A DNA stretch of 64,000 nt from CAJCJE01 sp035948315 (GCA_035948315.1 DASZJG010000071.1:1-64000); one strand, 5' to 3'. Shown: positions 33,031-42,093, counted from the first letter of the stretch. Notes: generated by a model from the letters alone, not told the origin. Numbers and translations are program-made.

Positions 33031-34035
33031 GTGAAATCCGCTTTGTTGATCCTTTCCTTGGTCGCCGTGTCGATTATTGCCGCAGCGTGTGCGACGTCGA
33101 ACGCGGCAACTCAGTTCGGCGCCGGTTCGGTCACCTTGAAGATCGGCGACCAACAGGAATTCGTCGAATTGCCGTTGAAATTGTCCGGACAGCTCGACCA
33201 CCTCCCCTACCAGGTGCAGTTCGACGAATTCGGCAGCGGTCCGCTGGTGAACCAGGCGTTCGGCGCCGGCGCGATCAACGTCGGGTTCATGGGCGACACT
33301 CCCGCGATGTTCGCGCAGGCCAGCAACCTGCCGCTGCGGGTGATCGCGGTCGAAAGCACGAACGGTCCGGGCACGACACTGCTGGCGCGAGCGGGCAGCG
33401 GCATTCACGGCCTCGGCGACCTGCGCGGAAAGAAGATCGCGACGACGCGCAACACCGCGCCGGACGGGTTCCTGCTGCGGGTGCTCGCCGCGCAGGGCCT
33501 GACCGTCAAGGACATCACGCTGGTCGACGTGCCCCTGCTCAACCTGGGCAACATCCTCGAGTCGGGCACGGTGGACGCGGCGACGGTCTCGCAGCAACAA
33601 CTGGTCGACTACGAGCAGGCCCATCCGGACGCGCTGACCCTGACCAACAGCAGGGACTTCCACGCGAGCTACAGCTTCACCCTGGCCAGCCGCGCGGCGC
33701 TGAGTGATCCGGCGACGCGCTCGGCGCTGCTGGACTTCGTGGGACGACTGGTCAAGGCGAACAACTGGGTCGACACGCACCCTCAGGAGTGGATCGACCA
33801 GTACTACGTGCACACGCTGAAACAGACGCCGGCGAACGGGAAGATTATTTTCGACGGATCCGGTTCGAGCACCTATGTACCCATTGACGAAAAGGTGCGG
33901 GAAAATCAGCAGGCGCAGGCGGATTTGTGGACCAGGAACGGACTCTTCCCGAATCACGTCGATATTTCTCCACAGTTCGACGACCCCACCACGGTTGACG
34001 ATTTCAACAAGGCTGTCGCGGCAGCCGAGAAATAG
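33031..34035 (+). CDS. ABC transporter substrate-binding lipoprotein (sulfonate/taurine/nitrate type)
   Basis: 334-residue lipoprotein. Signal residues MKSALLILSLVAVSIIA lead to the lipobox IIAAAC, Cys near position 20. The mature protein has the NMT1/SsuA-like fold: FGSGPLVNQAFGAGAINVG, VGFMGDTPAMF, GKKIATTRNT and the ATVSQQQLVDYE region. It should capture an aliphatic sulfonate or similar anion outside the membrane for the permease/ATPase downstream. GTG start. It is 15 bp ahead of the TauD-like gene, in a tight operon. Confidence 0.9.
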   Translation: MKSALLILSLVAVSIIAAACATSNAATQFGAGSVTLKIGDQQEFVELPLKLSGQLDHLPYQVQFDEFGSGPLVNQAFGAGAINVGFMGDTPAMFAQASNLPLRVIAVESTNGPGTTLLARAGSGIHGLGDLRGKKIATTRNTAPDGFLLRVLAAQGLTVKDITLVDVPLLNLGNILESGTVDAATVSQQQLVDYEQAHPDALTLTNSRDFHASYSFTLASRAALSDPATRSALLDFVGRLVKANNWVDTHPQEWIDQYYVHTLKQTPANGKIIFDGSGSSTYVPIDEKVRENQQAQADLWTRNGLFPNHVDISPQFDDPTTVDDFNKAVAAAEK

Positions 34036-34050
34036 GAAGGAACTCCTCCC

Positions 34051-35019
34051 ATGACCGCACTCGCGGATACCCGTACCTCCATCACGGTGCGCCCGGTGGC
34101 CGGACACATCGGCGCGGACATCTCCGACGTCGACATTTCCCAGCCCCTGTCCGAGCAGACGATCGCCGAGATCAGGGCGGCGCTGCACAAGTACAAGGTG
34201 ATCTTCTTCCGTGACCAGCAGCTCGACCACGCCAGCCAGATCGCCTTCGGCCAGCAGTTCGGCAACCTGACCTACGCACACCCGCACGACGACGCGCCGC
34301 CGGAGGAGTTCCCGCAGATCTTCACCATCGACCCGCGCCGCTACGAGCAGCGCTACGGCAAGGACTTCCGCCAGCAGGTGCGCCGTCAGTACAGCTACTT
34401 CAACGGCTGGCACACGGATGTCACGGCCGCGGTGAACCCGCCTGCCGCGTCGATCCTGCGGGCCGAGGTGGTGCCGAGCATCGGCGGCGACACGCAGTGG
34501 ACGAACCTGGTCGCCGCGTACGAGGGCCTTTCCGAGCCGGTGAAGTCCTTTGTGGATGGACTCCGGGCGGAACACCGCTACGGCGGTTCGAGCAAGCCGA
34601 CCGACAGCGACTCGGCGTACGCGCGGCGGGTCAACGACAACCTGCTGGTCGCCGTGCATCCGGTGGTGCGCGTGCACCCGGTGACCGGCGAGAAGGGCCT
34701 GTTCGTGAACCCCGGCTTCACCAGCCACATCGTGGACGTCTCCGCTGCCGAGAGCAGGGCGATCCTGGAACTGCTGTACGGGGAGCTGACCAGGCCGGAG
34801 TACACGGTGCGGTTCCGGTGGGAGGCGGGCAGCGTCGCCTTCTGGGACAACCGCGCCACCTCGCACCTGGCCCCGCGCGACATCGAGCACCTGGACGTAG
34901 TCCGCACGCTGCACCGGATCACCTTGATCGGCGACGTGCCGAAGGGGCCGGACGGACGGGAGTCCGAGCTGGTCGCGGGCCGGCCGTTCACGGACGAGCA
35001 CCAGGTCGTCGTCAACTAG
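34051..35019 (+). CDS. TauD/TfdA-family Fe(II)/2-oxoglutarate dioxygenase
   Basis: 322-residue dioxygenase. Facial triad: His121-x-Asp123 in GWHTDVTAAVNPP and His272 in ATSHLAPRD. A 2OG-binding Thr/Arg region follows (VVRTLHRITLIG). The family cleaves sulfonates (taurine to sulfite and aminoacetaldehyde) or aryloxyacids. The flanking sulfonate-type uptake genes favour sulfonate desulfonation for sulfur supply. A purine-rich AGGAAGG precedes ATG 34051. Confidence 0.92.
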   Translation: MTALADTRTSITVRPVAGHIGADISDVDISQPLSEQTIAEIRAALHKYKVIFFRDQQLDHASQIAFGQQFGNLTYAHPHDDAPPEEFPQIFTIDPRRYEQRYGKDFRQQVRRQYSYFNGWHTDVTAAVNPPAASILRAEVVPSIGGDTQWTNLVAAYEGLSEPVKSFVDGLRAEHRYGGSSKPTDSDSAYARRVNDNLLVAVHPVVRVHPVTGEKGLFVNPGFTSHIVDVSAAESRAILELLYGELTRPEYTVRFRWEAGSVAFWDNRATSHLAPRDIEHLDVVRTLHRITLIGDVPKGPDGRESELVAGRPFTDEHQVVVN

Positions 35020-35046
35020 TGTCGTCCGACCGGAGGGACCATCACC

Positions 35047-35907
35047 ATGTCGGCCACTGATATCGCGGCCCCGGACCAGCTCGGATCGGCGGCCGAGCCG
35101 GCGTTGGTCGAGGCCGCATCCTTCAGCACGCGGCACCGGCCTCGCCTGCGACTGCCGAGGACCGTGCGCAGGCTCGGCGGTCCGCTGCTGCTGTTGGTGG
35201 TCTGGCAGTTGGTCGGCTCGCTCGGCATCGCCTCGTCCCAGGTGCTCGCGCCGCCCAGTGCGGTGGCGCGGGCGGCCTGGGACCTGACGGCAAGCGGCGA
35301 ACTCGGCGCGAACCTGTTGGCCTCGCTGATCAGGGCGGGCGAGGGGCTCGCGGTCGGGGTGCCGCTGGGCGTGCTGCTCGCGTTGGTGGCCGGGCTGTTC
35401 CGGCTCGGCGACGACCTGGTGGACTCCAGCATGCAGATCCTGCGCGGGCTGCCCGTGCTGGGCCTGCTGCCACTGGTGATCATCTGGTTCGGGGTCGGCG
35501 AACTGCCGAAGGTCGCGCTGGTCGCGTTCGGCGCGCTGTTCCCGGTCTACGTGAACACCTACGCGGGAATTCGCGGTGTGGACAACCGGCTGGTGGAATC
35601 CGGGCGGGCGTTCGGGCTGGGGCGCGCCGGGCTGATCCGGTACGTGCTGCTGCCCGGCGCGGTGCCCGGCTTCCTGGTCGGCCTGCGGTTCGCGCTGACC
35701 GCGAGCTGGCTGATCCTGGTCATCGCGGAGCAGCTCAACGCGACCACCGGCATCGGCTACCTGATGAACCAGGCGCAGAGCTGGTACCGCACCGACATCA
35801 TCGTGCTCGGCCTGCTGATCTACGGCCTGCTCGGCCTCGCCTCGGACGGCGTCGTGCGGCTGCTCGAACGGCGGTTGCTGGTGTGGCGACACGGATTCGA
35901 GGGCTGA
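35047..35907 (+). CDS. ABC transporter permease (SsuC/TauC type)
   Basis: 286-residue inner-membrane protein with about six helices. The binding-protein-dependent permease loop is visible as VESGRAFGLGRAGLIRYVLL, preceded by GVGELPKVALVAFGALFPVY. Forms the channel for the sulfonate-type importer with the ATPase that overlaps its stop. ATG 35047 is 27 bp after the dioxygenase stop. Confidence 0.92.
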   Translation: MSATDIAAPDQLGSAAEPALVEAASFSTRHRPRLRLPRTVRRLGGPLLLLVVWQLVGSLGIASSQVLAPPSAVARAAWDLTASGELGANLLASLIRAGEGLAVGVPLGVLLALVAGLFRLGDDLVDSSMQILRGLPVLGLLPLVIIWFGVGELPKVALVAFGALFPVYVNTYAGIRGVDNRLVESGRAFGLGRAGLIRYVLLPGAVPGFLVGLRFALTASWLILVIAEQLNATTGIGYLMNQAQSWYRTDIIVLGLLIYGLLGLASDGVVRLLERRLLVWRHGFEG

Positions 35908-36650
35908 TGATGACCACGACACAAGCATTTCCCTCGGTGCGGGTACGGAACATGGGGCGCTCGTTCGGATCGAACACCGTACTGTCCGGAGTGGACCTGG
36001 AGATCGCGCGCGGCGAGTTCGTCGCGTTGCTGGGCCGCAGCGGTTCCGGCAAGAGCACGCTGCTGCGCGCGCTCGCCGGTCTCGACGCCGACTACACCGG
36101 CAGCGTGCGGGTGCCGGCGCGGCGGGCGGTGGTCTTCCAGGATCCCCGGTTGCAACCGTGGCTGCGGGTGCTGCCGAACGTGCTGCTCGGTCTCCCCCGC
36201 GACGCCCGGCGCGATCTCGGCCGGCACGCGCTGCGCGAGGTCGAACTGGCCGGACACGAGCGGGACTGGCCCGCGACGCTCTCCGGCGGCGAGGCGCAGC
36301 GGGTCGCGCTGGCGCGCGCACTGGTGCGCGAACCGGAACTGCTGCTGCTCGACGAGCCGTTCGGCGCGCTGGACGCGTTGACCAGGATCAGGATGCACGC
36401 GCTGCTGCGCGTCCTGTGCGCCCGGCACACGCCCGCGGTCCTGCTGGTCACCCACGACGTGGACGAGGCGATCCTGCTCGCCGACCGGATCGTCGTGCTC
36501 GGCAGGGACGGCCGGCTCGGCGAGGCGATCCCGGTGGATCTCGCGCAACCGCGTCAGCAGGACACCGCCGAATTCGGCGCGCTGCGCCGCGCGTTGCTCG
36601 CCGAACTCGGCGTCCCGCTGTCGGTGGTCGATGCGACGATGGGCGGATGA
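35907..36650 (+). CDS. ABC transporter ATP-binding protein (SsuB/TauB type)
   Basis: 247-residue import ATPase with all motifs: Walker A GRSGSGKS, Q-loop VVFQDPRLQPW, signature LSGGEAQRVALARAL, Walker B LLLLDEPFGALD and H-loop VTHDVDEA. The SsuB/TauB group shares the FQDPRLxPW wording. ATG 35907 overlaps the permease stop; the next ATG (35910) is equally possible. Completes the SBP-TauD-permease-ATPase operon. Confidence 0.94.
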   Translation: MMTTTQAFPSVRVRNMGRSFGSNTVLSGVDLEIARGEFVALLGRSGSGKSTLLRALAGLDADYTGSVRVPARRAVVFQDPRLQPWLRVLPNVLLGLPRDARRDLGRHALREVELAGHERDWPATLSGGEAQRVALARALVREPELLLLDEPFGALDALTRIRMHALLRVLCARHTPAVLLVTHDVDEAILLADRIVVLGRDGRLGEAIPVDLAQPRQQDTAEFGALRRALLAELGVPLSVVDATMGG

Positions 36651-37102
36651 CGGCATGGCAGGACGTCGAGCAGGCAGTGCCGGAGTTCGCGCGACGGGTG
36701 CGGGCGCTGTTCGACGCTCACCGACACAAGACGATCGCCACCGTGCGGGCGGACGGGTCGCCGCGGATCTCCGGGATCGAGCTGGCCTTCGAGGACGGCA
36801 ATCTGGTCTTCGGCTCGATGCCCCACTCGCGCAAGGGCGCGGATCTGCGTCGGGATCCGCGGTTCGCCCTGCACAGCGCCACGGTCGACCCGGTCGACGG
36901 CGCCGAGGCGCAGTGGCCGGGTGAGGTGAAGCTCGCAGGCCGGGCGATCGTCGTCGCCCCGGCGGCCGAGGGGTCGGACGGCGATACCTTCCACGCCGAC
37001 ATCACCGAGGTCGTGCACACCCACCTCGACGACAAGGCCACCAGGCTCGTTGTCGAGTGGTGGACGCCGACGGACGGTCTGCGCCGCACCGAGCGCGAGT
37101 AA
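36647..37102 (+). CDS. pyridoxamine 5'-phosphate oxidase-like FMN-binding protein
   Basis: 151-residue split-barrel protein. The family pattern HKTIATVRADGSPRIS at residues about 25-40, then KGADLRRDPRFALH in the middle. Such small proteins bind FMN, F420 or haem and reduce or protect small molecules; the exact cofactor is not evident. It overlaps the ATPase stop by 4 bp (ATGA), so it belongs to the sulfonate operon and might supply a flavin step. It converges on the exporter gene of the next cluster. Confidence 0.83.
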   Translation: MTAWQDVEQAVPEFARRVRALFDAHRHKTIATVRADGSPRISGIELAFEDGNLVFGSMPHSRKGADLRRDPRFALHSATVDPVDGAEAQWPGEVKLAGRAIVVAPAAEGSDGDTFHADITEVVHTHLDDKATRLVVEWWTPTDGLRRTERE

Positions 37103-37126
37103 CAGTTCTACCGGCCCCCGATTCTG

Positions 37127-37897
37127 TCAGTTGTTCTCGCGGACGAAAACGGTCCAGCCGAACGCGATCGCGAACGCGGTCAGCAGCACCGCCGCGATGC
37201 CGCCGCCGAGCAGCGCGGCCGAGGTGTACTGGCCGAGGAACGTGGCGCGCATGCCGTCCAGGATGTAGCGCAGCGGGTTGAGCCTGGAGATCACGTCGAG
37301 CCAGGTCGGCGCGAGCGACATGGGCAGCAGCACGCCGGAGAGCAACAGCGCGGGCACGACCACGAAGTTGAGCAGCGGGCTGAACGAGTCCTCGTTCTTG
37401 GTGATCAGCCCGGCCGCGTAGGACAACGCGGTCAGCGCGGCCACCAGCAGGCCGACCAGCACCAGGCCCAGCAGGACACCGCCGATGGGCGCGCGCAGCC
37501 CGAAGGCGAGCGCGGCGACCAGCAGCAGGATCACCGACTGCACCTCGACCAGCACCACGTCGCGCAGCAGTCGGCCGACGAGCAGCGCGCCCCTGCTGAC
37601 CGGCGTGACCCGCATGCGTTCCAGGATGCCGAAGCGGACGTCGGCGATCACGTTGAAGCCGACGAACAACGAGCTGAACAGTCCTAATTGGACAAGTAGC
37701 CCCGGTACGAACACCTGCCACGCGGCGGTCGAGCCGATGCCCGGATCGGACTGGACGAGCACCCGCTCGACCAGCGGCCCGAAGAAGGTCAGGTACATGA
37801 TCGGCTGGGCGAGGCCGACCACGACCCAGATCGGCGTACGCAGCGACATGCCGAGCTGGCGGCGGAAGATCAGCGCGGTCTCGCGCAGGAAGTTCAC
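37127..37897 (-). CDS. ABC-2 type exporter permease (DrrB type), cluster exporter
   Basis: 256-residue membrane protein of the ABC-2/DrrB family: MNFLRETALIFRRQLGMSLR at the start, RMRVTPVSRGALLVGRLLRD in the middle and about six hydrophobic helices. It is the last gene of the long minus-strand operon and starts 8 bp after the ATPase stop. Presumed to export the cluster's product or provide self-resistance. Confidence 0.92.
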   Translation of the reverse strand: MNFLRETALIFRRQLGMSLRTPIWVVVGLAQPIMYLTFFGPLVERVLVQSDPGIGSTAAWQVFVPGLLVQLGLFSSLFVGFNVIADVRFGILERMRVTPVSRGALLVGRLLRDVVLVEVQSVILLLVAALAFGLRAPIGGVLLGLVLVGLLVAALTALSYAAGLITKNEDSFSPLLNFVVVPALLLSGVLLPMSLAPTWLDVISRLNPLRYILDGMRATFLGQYTSAALLGGGIAAVLLTAFAIAFGWTVFVRENN

Positions 37898-37905
37898 GGT
37901 GCCTC

Positions 37906-38862
37906 CTAAGCGGTTTCGCGCGGGGATCGGCCGGTGAGGGTGAGGAACACGTCGTCAAGGGTCGGCCTGGCCAGTTGGATCGAGGTGAGCGGCAGGTCGG
38001 CGGCGGCGAGGCCGCGCATGAGGTCGGGCAGGGCGCGCCGGCCATCGGTGACGGTGAGCCGGATGGTGCCGTCGAGTTCGACGCTCGACTCGATGACCGC
38101 GACCTGTTCGGCGAGCAGGATGCGGGCGAACTCGGGATCACCGGCGACCTCGACGGTGACGACCTCGGTGGCGAAGCGGCGTTTGAGCGCGTCCGGGCTG
38201 TCCTGCGCGACCAGTTCGCCGTTGTCGATGACCAGGATGCGGTCGCACAGCGCGTCGGCCTCGTCGAGGTAGTGCGTGGTGAGAAAGATCGTGGTGCCGT
38301 TGTCCGCGCGCAGGCGGCGGATGTGCGACCAGAGGTTGCTGCGGCTCTGCGGGTCGAGCCCGACGCTCGGCTCGTCGAGGAACAGCAGGCGCGGATCGTG
38401 CATGAGCCCGAACGCGATGTCCAGTCGCCTGCGCTGGCCGCCGGAGAGGGTGCGCACGTAACGGTCGGTCAGGCCGGCCAGGTCGAGCTGCGCGCACAGT
38501 TGCTCGGCGCGGGATCGGGCGGCGGTCGCACTCAGGCCGTAGAGCCTGCCCTGGAGTTCCAGTTCCGCGCCGACCCGGGTGTTCGGGTCGGTGCCGCCGG
38601 ACTGGGCCACGTAGCCGATCCGCCGCCGCACCTGGGTCGGGTCGGCGAGCAGGTCGGCGCCCGCGATGGTGGCGCTGCCGCTGGTCGGGCGGAGCAGCGT
38701 GGTGAGCATGCGCAGCGTGGTGGTCTTGCCGGCGCCGTTCGGGCCGAGGAACGCGACGATCTCGCCCTCGGCCACGTCGAGGTCGATGCCGCGGACCGCG
38801 TCGACGGTGGCGCCGCGGCGCCCGAACGAGCGACGGAGGCCGCGTGCGTGGATGATCGACAT
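37906..38862 (-). CDS. ABC exporter ATPase (DrrA type), cluster exporter
   Basis: 318-residue ATPase. Walker A GPNGAGKTT, signature LSGGQRRRLDIAFGLM, Walker B LLFLDEPSVGLDP and H-loop TTHYLDEADAL are intact, with the DrrA C-terminal domain ending DDVFLTLTGRS. Unlike the partial ATPase at the window start, its H-loop keeps His. It starts 6 bp after the AcpS gene and pairs with the permease that follows. Confidence 0.93.
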   Translation of the reverse strand: MSIIHARGLRRSFGRRGATVDAVRGIDLDVAEGEIVAFLGPNGAGKTTTLRMLTTLLRPTSGSATIAGADLLADPTQVRRRIGYVAQSGGTDPNTRVGAELELQGRLYGLSATAARSRAEQLCAQLDLAGLTDRYVRTLSGGQRRRLDIAFGLMHDPRLLFLDEPSVGLDPQSRSNLWSHIRRLRADNGTTIFLTTHYLDEADALCDRILVIDNGELVAQDSPDALKRRFATEVVTVEVAGDPEFARILLAEQVAVIESSVELDGTIRLTVTDGRRALPDLMRGLAAADLPLTSIQLARPTLDDVFLTLTGRSPRETA

Positions 38863-38868
38863 CTTCGG

Positions 38869-39240
38869 CTACCCCCAACCGATCGCGACGGCCGCGACCA
38901 GGTCGTTCTTGTGTGTGATGGACACCGCGACCGAGCGCACCCCGACCTCTCGCGCGGCCAGGGCCGCGCTGCCGGTCAGGCTGACCTCGGGGTCGCCGGA
39001 CGGGCTGCGGCGCAGCGAGATGTCGCTGGGCCGCACGCCCTGGAACAGTCCGGTGCCGAGCACCTTGAGCACCGCTTCCTTGGCCGCGAACCGGCCGGCC
39101 AGGAACTCCCGCCGCCGCTGCTCGGCAAGGCCGCGCGCGGTGTCGGTTTCGGCCGGGGAGAACATCAGCCGGTGGAACCAGTCGCGTTGGCTGAGCCGGT
39201 CGAGTTCGTCCAGGCGCAGCAGGTCGATGCCGAGCCTCAT
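38869..39240 (-). CDS. acpS: holo-[acyl-carrier-protein] synthase
   Basis: 123-residue AcpS-type phosphopantetheinyl transferase, the normal length. Metal-binding Asp in LGIDLLRLDEL and the FAAKEAVLKVLGTG motif are present. It transfers phosphopantetheine from CoA to carrier-protein Ser, here most likely the ACP four genes upstream. The start codon overlaps the stop of the upstream acyl-CoA dehydrogenase by 4 bp, which fixes the ATG. Confidence 0.92.
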   Translation of the reverse strand: MRLGIDLLRLDELDRLSQRDWFHRLMFSPAETDTARGLAEQRRREFLAGRFAAKEAVLKVLGTGLFQGVRPSDISLRRSPSGDPEVSLTGSAALAAREVGVRSVAVSITHKNDLVAAVAIGWG

Positions 39241-40433
39241 GCCGCGGCCGATGGCGCGGTCGCGAAGTAGTCGCCCTTGAGCAGGCCCTGGAACACCGAG
39301 AGCTTGTGGATGTTGGTGGTGCCCTCCATGAACTCGAACCCGCGCATGTCCCGGTACGCCTTTTCCAGCCACGGGTGTTCGACCAGCGCGGCCGGGCCGA
39401 GCAGTTCGGCGGCGAGCAGGGTGGTCTGCTCGCCGACGCGCACCGCGCGCATCTTGACCGCGCCGATGCGGTGCGAGTTCAGCACGCCGTTGTCCGCCTC
39501 GATGGCGATGTCGTGCACCTGCCGGCGCACGGCGGCGAGCCGGTCGTTGGCTTCGGCGAGGCGGAGCAGGTCCAGGCCGGTGAGGTTGGGCCGTGCGTTA
39601 AGCACGTAGTCCACGACCGCCTGGGCCTGGCCGAGCATCATCGCGCCGAGGCCGGGCCGGAACCGGAACAGCGCCTGCAACGCGCCGTAGAGGCCGCGCC
39701 TGCTGGGCGGCCGGTGCCGGCCGATGATCTGCTCGGGCGCGATCGGGATGTTGTCGAAACGCATCCGGCTGATCCGGGCGCCGCGCAACCCGATCATCGG
39801 CAGCAGTTCGCCGGAGAACCCGGGGTGGTCGGTGTCGATCAGCACGGCCTCCACACCCCACGGACCCGGCGCGCGCCGCGCGAACACCACCGCGATCTGC
39901 GAGCGCGCGCCGTTGCCGACGTAGCGTTTCTCGCCGTTGAGCAGCCAGTGCCCCGCTTCGCCCGCCGGGGTGAGGGTGGTTTCCAGTTCCAGCGCCGCCG
40001 AACCCTTCTCCGGTTCGGTCAGGCCGAAGAACGACCAGGTGCCCTCGGGCACCAGCGCCGTGAAGAAGGTGTCCCGCTGGGCCTGGTCGCCGAGCGCGAT
40101 GACCAGGTCCCGGGACAGGCCGGGGCCCTGGTTGGCCAGGATCGTGCCGGGGTCGCCGTAGGAGATCGCTTCGAGCATGACCGCGTTCTCCAGGCAGGTG
40201 CCCGCGAACTCGACGCCGAGCAGGTTCTCCGGCTCGCGGTACTCGCGCGGCATCGCGCTGTCCTTGAGAATGCGGAACGCGGGCAGGTGCAGGAAATCGG
40301 GGATCGAATCCGGGTCGCGGTCCAGGGCCATGCCCACCTCGGGCAGGTCGGCCGCGGCGGCCCGGCACTGGTGGTGGATGGTGCGCAGCGTCTCGTCCTC
40401 GATGCGCGCCCCGGCCGGAATGCTGCTGGTCAT
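39237..40433 (-). CDS. acyl-CoA dehydrogenase family protein
   Basis: 398-residue flavin dehydrogenase of standard three-domain layout. The FAD-binding region WSFFGLTEPEKGSAALELE and the C-terminal REP-like MRGFEFMEGTTNIHKL are visible; the Glu in MEGTT is the expected catalytic base. It would alpha,beta-desaturate an acyl thioester, probably one bound to the cluster ACP, as dehydrogenases in natural-product clusters do. Directly downstream of, and overlapping by 4 bp, a half-length paralogue (40430-41008). Confidence 0.9.
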   Translation of the reverse strand: MTSSIPAGARIEDETLRTIHHQCRAAAADLPEVGMALDRDPDSIPDFLHLPAFRILKDSAMPREYREPENLLGVEFAGTCLENAVMLEAISYGDPGTILANQGPGLSRDLVIALGDQAQRDTFFTALVPEGTWSFFGLTEPEKGSAALELETTLTPAGEAGHWLLNGEKRYVGNGARSQIAVVFARRAPGPWGVEAVLIDTDHPGFSGELLPMIGLRGARISRMRFDNIPIAPEQIIGRHRPPSRRGLYGALQALFRFRPGLGAMMLGQAQAVVDYVLNARPNLTGLDLLRLAEANDRLAAVRRQVHDIAIEADNGVLNSHRIGAVKMRAVRVGEQTTLLAAELLGPAALVEHPWLEKAYRDMRGFEFMEGTTNIHKLSVFQGLLKGDYFATAPSAAA

Positions 40434-41008
40434 GCGGTGACCTCCAAGTACACGCTGCCGGCGACCTCGGTCAGGTGCAGGTCGACGCCGGGACTGTCGG
40501 TGAGGAATCCGCGCGCGCCGAGCAGGCGCAGGAGTTCGCGGTTGGCGGTGCGCAGCGCGTGGAAGCGGTAGCGGCGCGCGGCGGCGTTGGCGACGCCCTC
40601 CAGTTCGGCGCGGGTTTCTTCGTCCCGCACGGCCAGGGCGACCTCGGCGAGAGCGCCCTGCACGAGTTGGCGGTTGAGCAGGGTGGTGCCCGCCGAGGTG
40701 CGGCCGTCGAGCCGGGCGATGGCGTAGTCGATGGTGTCGCGCAGCAGGGTGCGGTGCGCGGCAAGGAGTTCGGCCCCGAACGCGGCCAACGTGTCGGGCT
40801 CGGCCGGTGCCAGGTCGCGGACAACGGCGAGGCCGAAGCGGGTCGGCGGGGCGTCCGGAAGCCTCCTTGCGGAGGCGATCGCGATGCCGGCCGGGTTGGC
40901 GACCAGGCCGCCGGGGACGACCCGGTCGTGCGCGGCGTCGAGCAGGGCCAGGTAGCCCGCGGCGACCCCGAGCTCGATCGCGTCCGGTGTGGACAGTTGT
41001 GTGGTCAC
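40430..41008 (-). CDS. half-length acyl-CoA dehydrogenase-like protein (C-terminal domain only)
   Basis: 192 residues that align only with the C-terminal helical domain of acyl-CoA dehydrogenases: ARLDGRTSAGTTLLNRQLVQ in place of the usual RxQFGxPL..QLVQ segment, LLGARGFLTDSP in place of LxGxRGYxxDxP, and SVYLEVTA where IYEGT would be. The N-terminal and middle (flavin-covering) domains are missing. It overlaps neighbours by 4 bp on both sides, so it is a stable operon member rather than decay. It may form a heteromer with the full-length enzyme. An alternative is a structural acyl-binding role. Confidence 0.8.
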   Translation of the reverse strand: MTTQLSTPDAIELGVAAGYLALLDAAHDRVVPGGLVANPAGIAIASARRLPDAPPTRFGLAVVRDLAPAEPDTLAAFGAELLAAHRTLLRDTIDYAIARLDGRTSAGTTLLNRQLVQGALAEVALAVRDEETRAELEGVANAAARRYRFHALRTANRELLRLLGARGFLTDSPGVDLHLTEVAGSVYLEVTA

Positions 41009-41835
41009 GTCCGTGCCTCCCGAAGGTCAGGTGTGCGCAGCAGCACGGCCTGGCTCTGGCCGGTGCGCGGGTCGGTGTCGCAGAGCACGAGCGCCCGGTA
41101 CCGCTGGGCCCACCGCTCGTGTTGGCGGGCGAGCGCGAGCCACACGCTCGTGCAGTACGAGCCGGATTCGACGCGGTGCACGGCGAAGTCGTTGGCGGCC
41201 AACGCCTCCTGGTCCACCCACGGCCCGCCGACGACGAGCACGTCGTCGGCGGGCAGACCCGCGGCGGCGTCCCTGATCAGCGTGCCCGCGTCGGTGCCGG
41301 GCCGCCCGCCCGCCAGATCCCAGGTGCCTTCGCCCGCCGCGCCGAACAGGAACAGCGCCGCCGAGTCGGTCAGCGGGGTGTCGTGTACCAGCGGCAGGTG
41401 GTAGGCCAGCGTGGTCTGCTCGACCACCAGCAGGGCGAGCGAACGGCAGCGGCCGCTGCGGGCGTAGGCGTCGCCGATGCGCAGCGCGGTGAACGGGGCG
41501 CGCAGTCCCTGCTCGGACACAGCGAAGTTCCGCGCACCGGTGCCGAGCAGGTAGTCGAGGTAGACCGACATGGTGTTGAACGGGCGCCAGTCCGGCAGGC
41601 CGTGCGCGACCACGATCATGTCCGGTCGCAGCACGGTCACCGGCATGGCGCGCAGCGCGTGTTCGGCGAGTTCGGTGAACCCGATGTTGCGCCCCGACGC
41701 GAGTCTGGCCTCCTCGAACGGGACGCCGAACAGCTCGGCGAGGTCGCGCTGCCAGATGTTGAGGTCCTCGTCGGGTTCGTAGGGGTTGCGGTAGTCGGCG
41801 ACGTAGCCGGCCGCGGCCCGCAGCGACAGCGACAT
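41005..41835 (-). CDS. ketoacyl-ACP synthase III-like protein lacking active-site Cys and His
   Basis: 276-residue thiolase-fold protein similar in layout to the KASIII encoded at 44706-45668, but with the catalytic segment changed. NQYCASGF of the neighbour corresponds to EQGLRAPF here (Cys to Leu), and VVPHN corresponds to VVGGP (His lost). The C-terminal SGSYCTSVWLALAR and the final GQSQAVLLR match the neighbour's ends. It is therefore probably not a condensing enzyme on its own and could be a partner subunit, as chain-length factors and LstB-type subunits are. Starts 3 bp after the ACP stop. Confidence 0.82.
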   Translation of the reverse strand: MSLSLRAAAGYVADYRNPYEPDEDLNIWQRDLAELFGVPFEEARLASGRNIGFTELAEHALRAMPVTVLRPDMIVVAHGLPDWRPFNTMSVYLDYLLGTGARNFAVSEQGLRAPFTALRIGDAYARSGRCRSLALLVVEQTTLAYHLPLVHDTPLTDSAALFLFGAAGEGTWDLAGGRPGTDAGTLIRDAAAGLPADDVLVVGGPWVDQEALAANDFAVHRVESGSYCTSVWLALARQHERWAQRYRALVLCDTDPRTGQSQAVLLRTPDLREART

Positions 41836-41838
41836 GGA

Positions 41839-42093
41839 TCAGGCGACTTCCTGCTTGGCTTCCAGGTAGTCGGCGAGCGTGCCGACGGTGCGGAAGGTGT
41901 CCATGTCCAGGCTTTCCGGGTCGACGTCGATGCCGACCTCGTCCTCCAGCGCCATCAACAGGGTGAGGATGGAGGTCGAGTCGAGGTGCAGGTCCTCGAA
42001 CAGCCGCGTTTCCTCGGTCAGCTCGCCGTATTCGCGCTGCATCACCTCGGCGAGCGAGACGGCGATGGCCTTGATCAGGTCGGGACGGTTCAT
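41839..42093 (-). CDS. stand-alone acyl carrier protein
   Basis: 84-residue acidic four-helix carrier protein. Phosphopantetheine site Ser39 is in HLDSTSILTLL (the conserved DS), and the helix III region ALEDEVGIDVDPESL is typical. ATG at 42093 precedes MNRPDLIKAIA. Lying next to the PLP decarboxylase and ATP-grasp genes, it matches BtrI of butirosin biosynthesis in context and should carry the amino-acyl intermediate. Confidence 0.92.
   Translation of the reverse strand: MNRPDLIKAIAVSLAEVMQREYGELTEETRLFEDLHLDSTSILTLLMALEDEVGIDVDPESLDMDTFRTVGTLADYLEAKQEVA

Noticed and set aside
31612..36321. A 1569-codon open frame antisense to the ROK and sulfonate genes
   Set aside because: Arg/Pro/Gly-rich translation without any domain; typical mirror frame of GC-rich coding DNA. 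The plus-strand genes have clear families.
39599..39601. Apparent TTA codon in the acyl-CoA dehydrogenase gene
   Set aside because: Out of frame; the in-frame codon is CTT.
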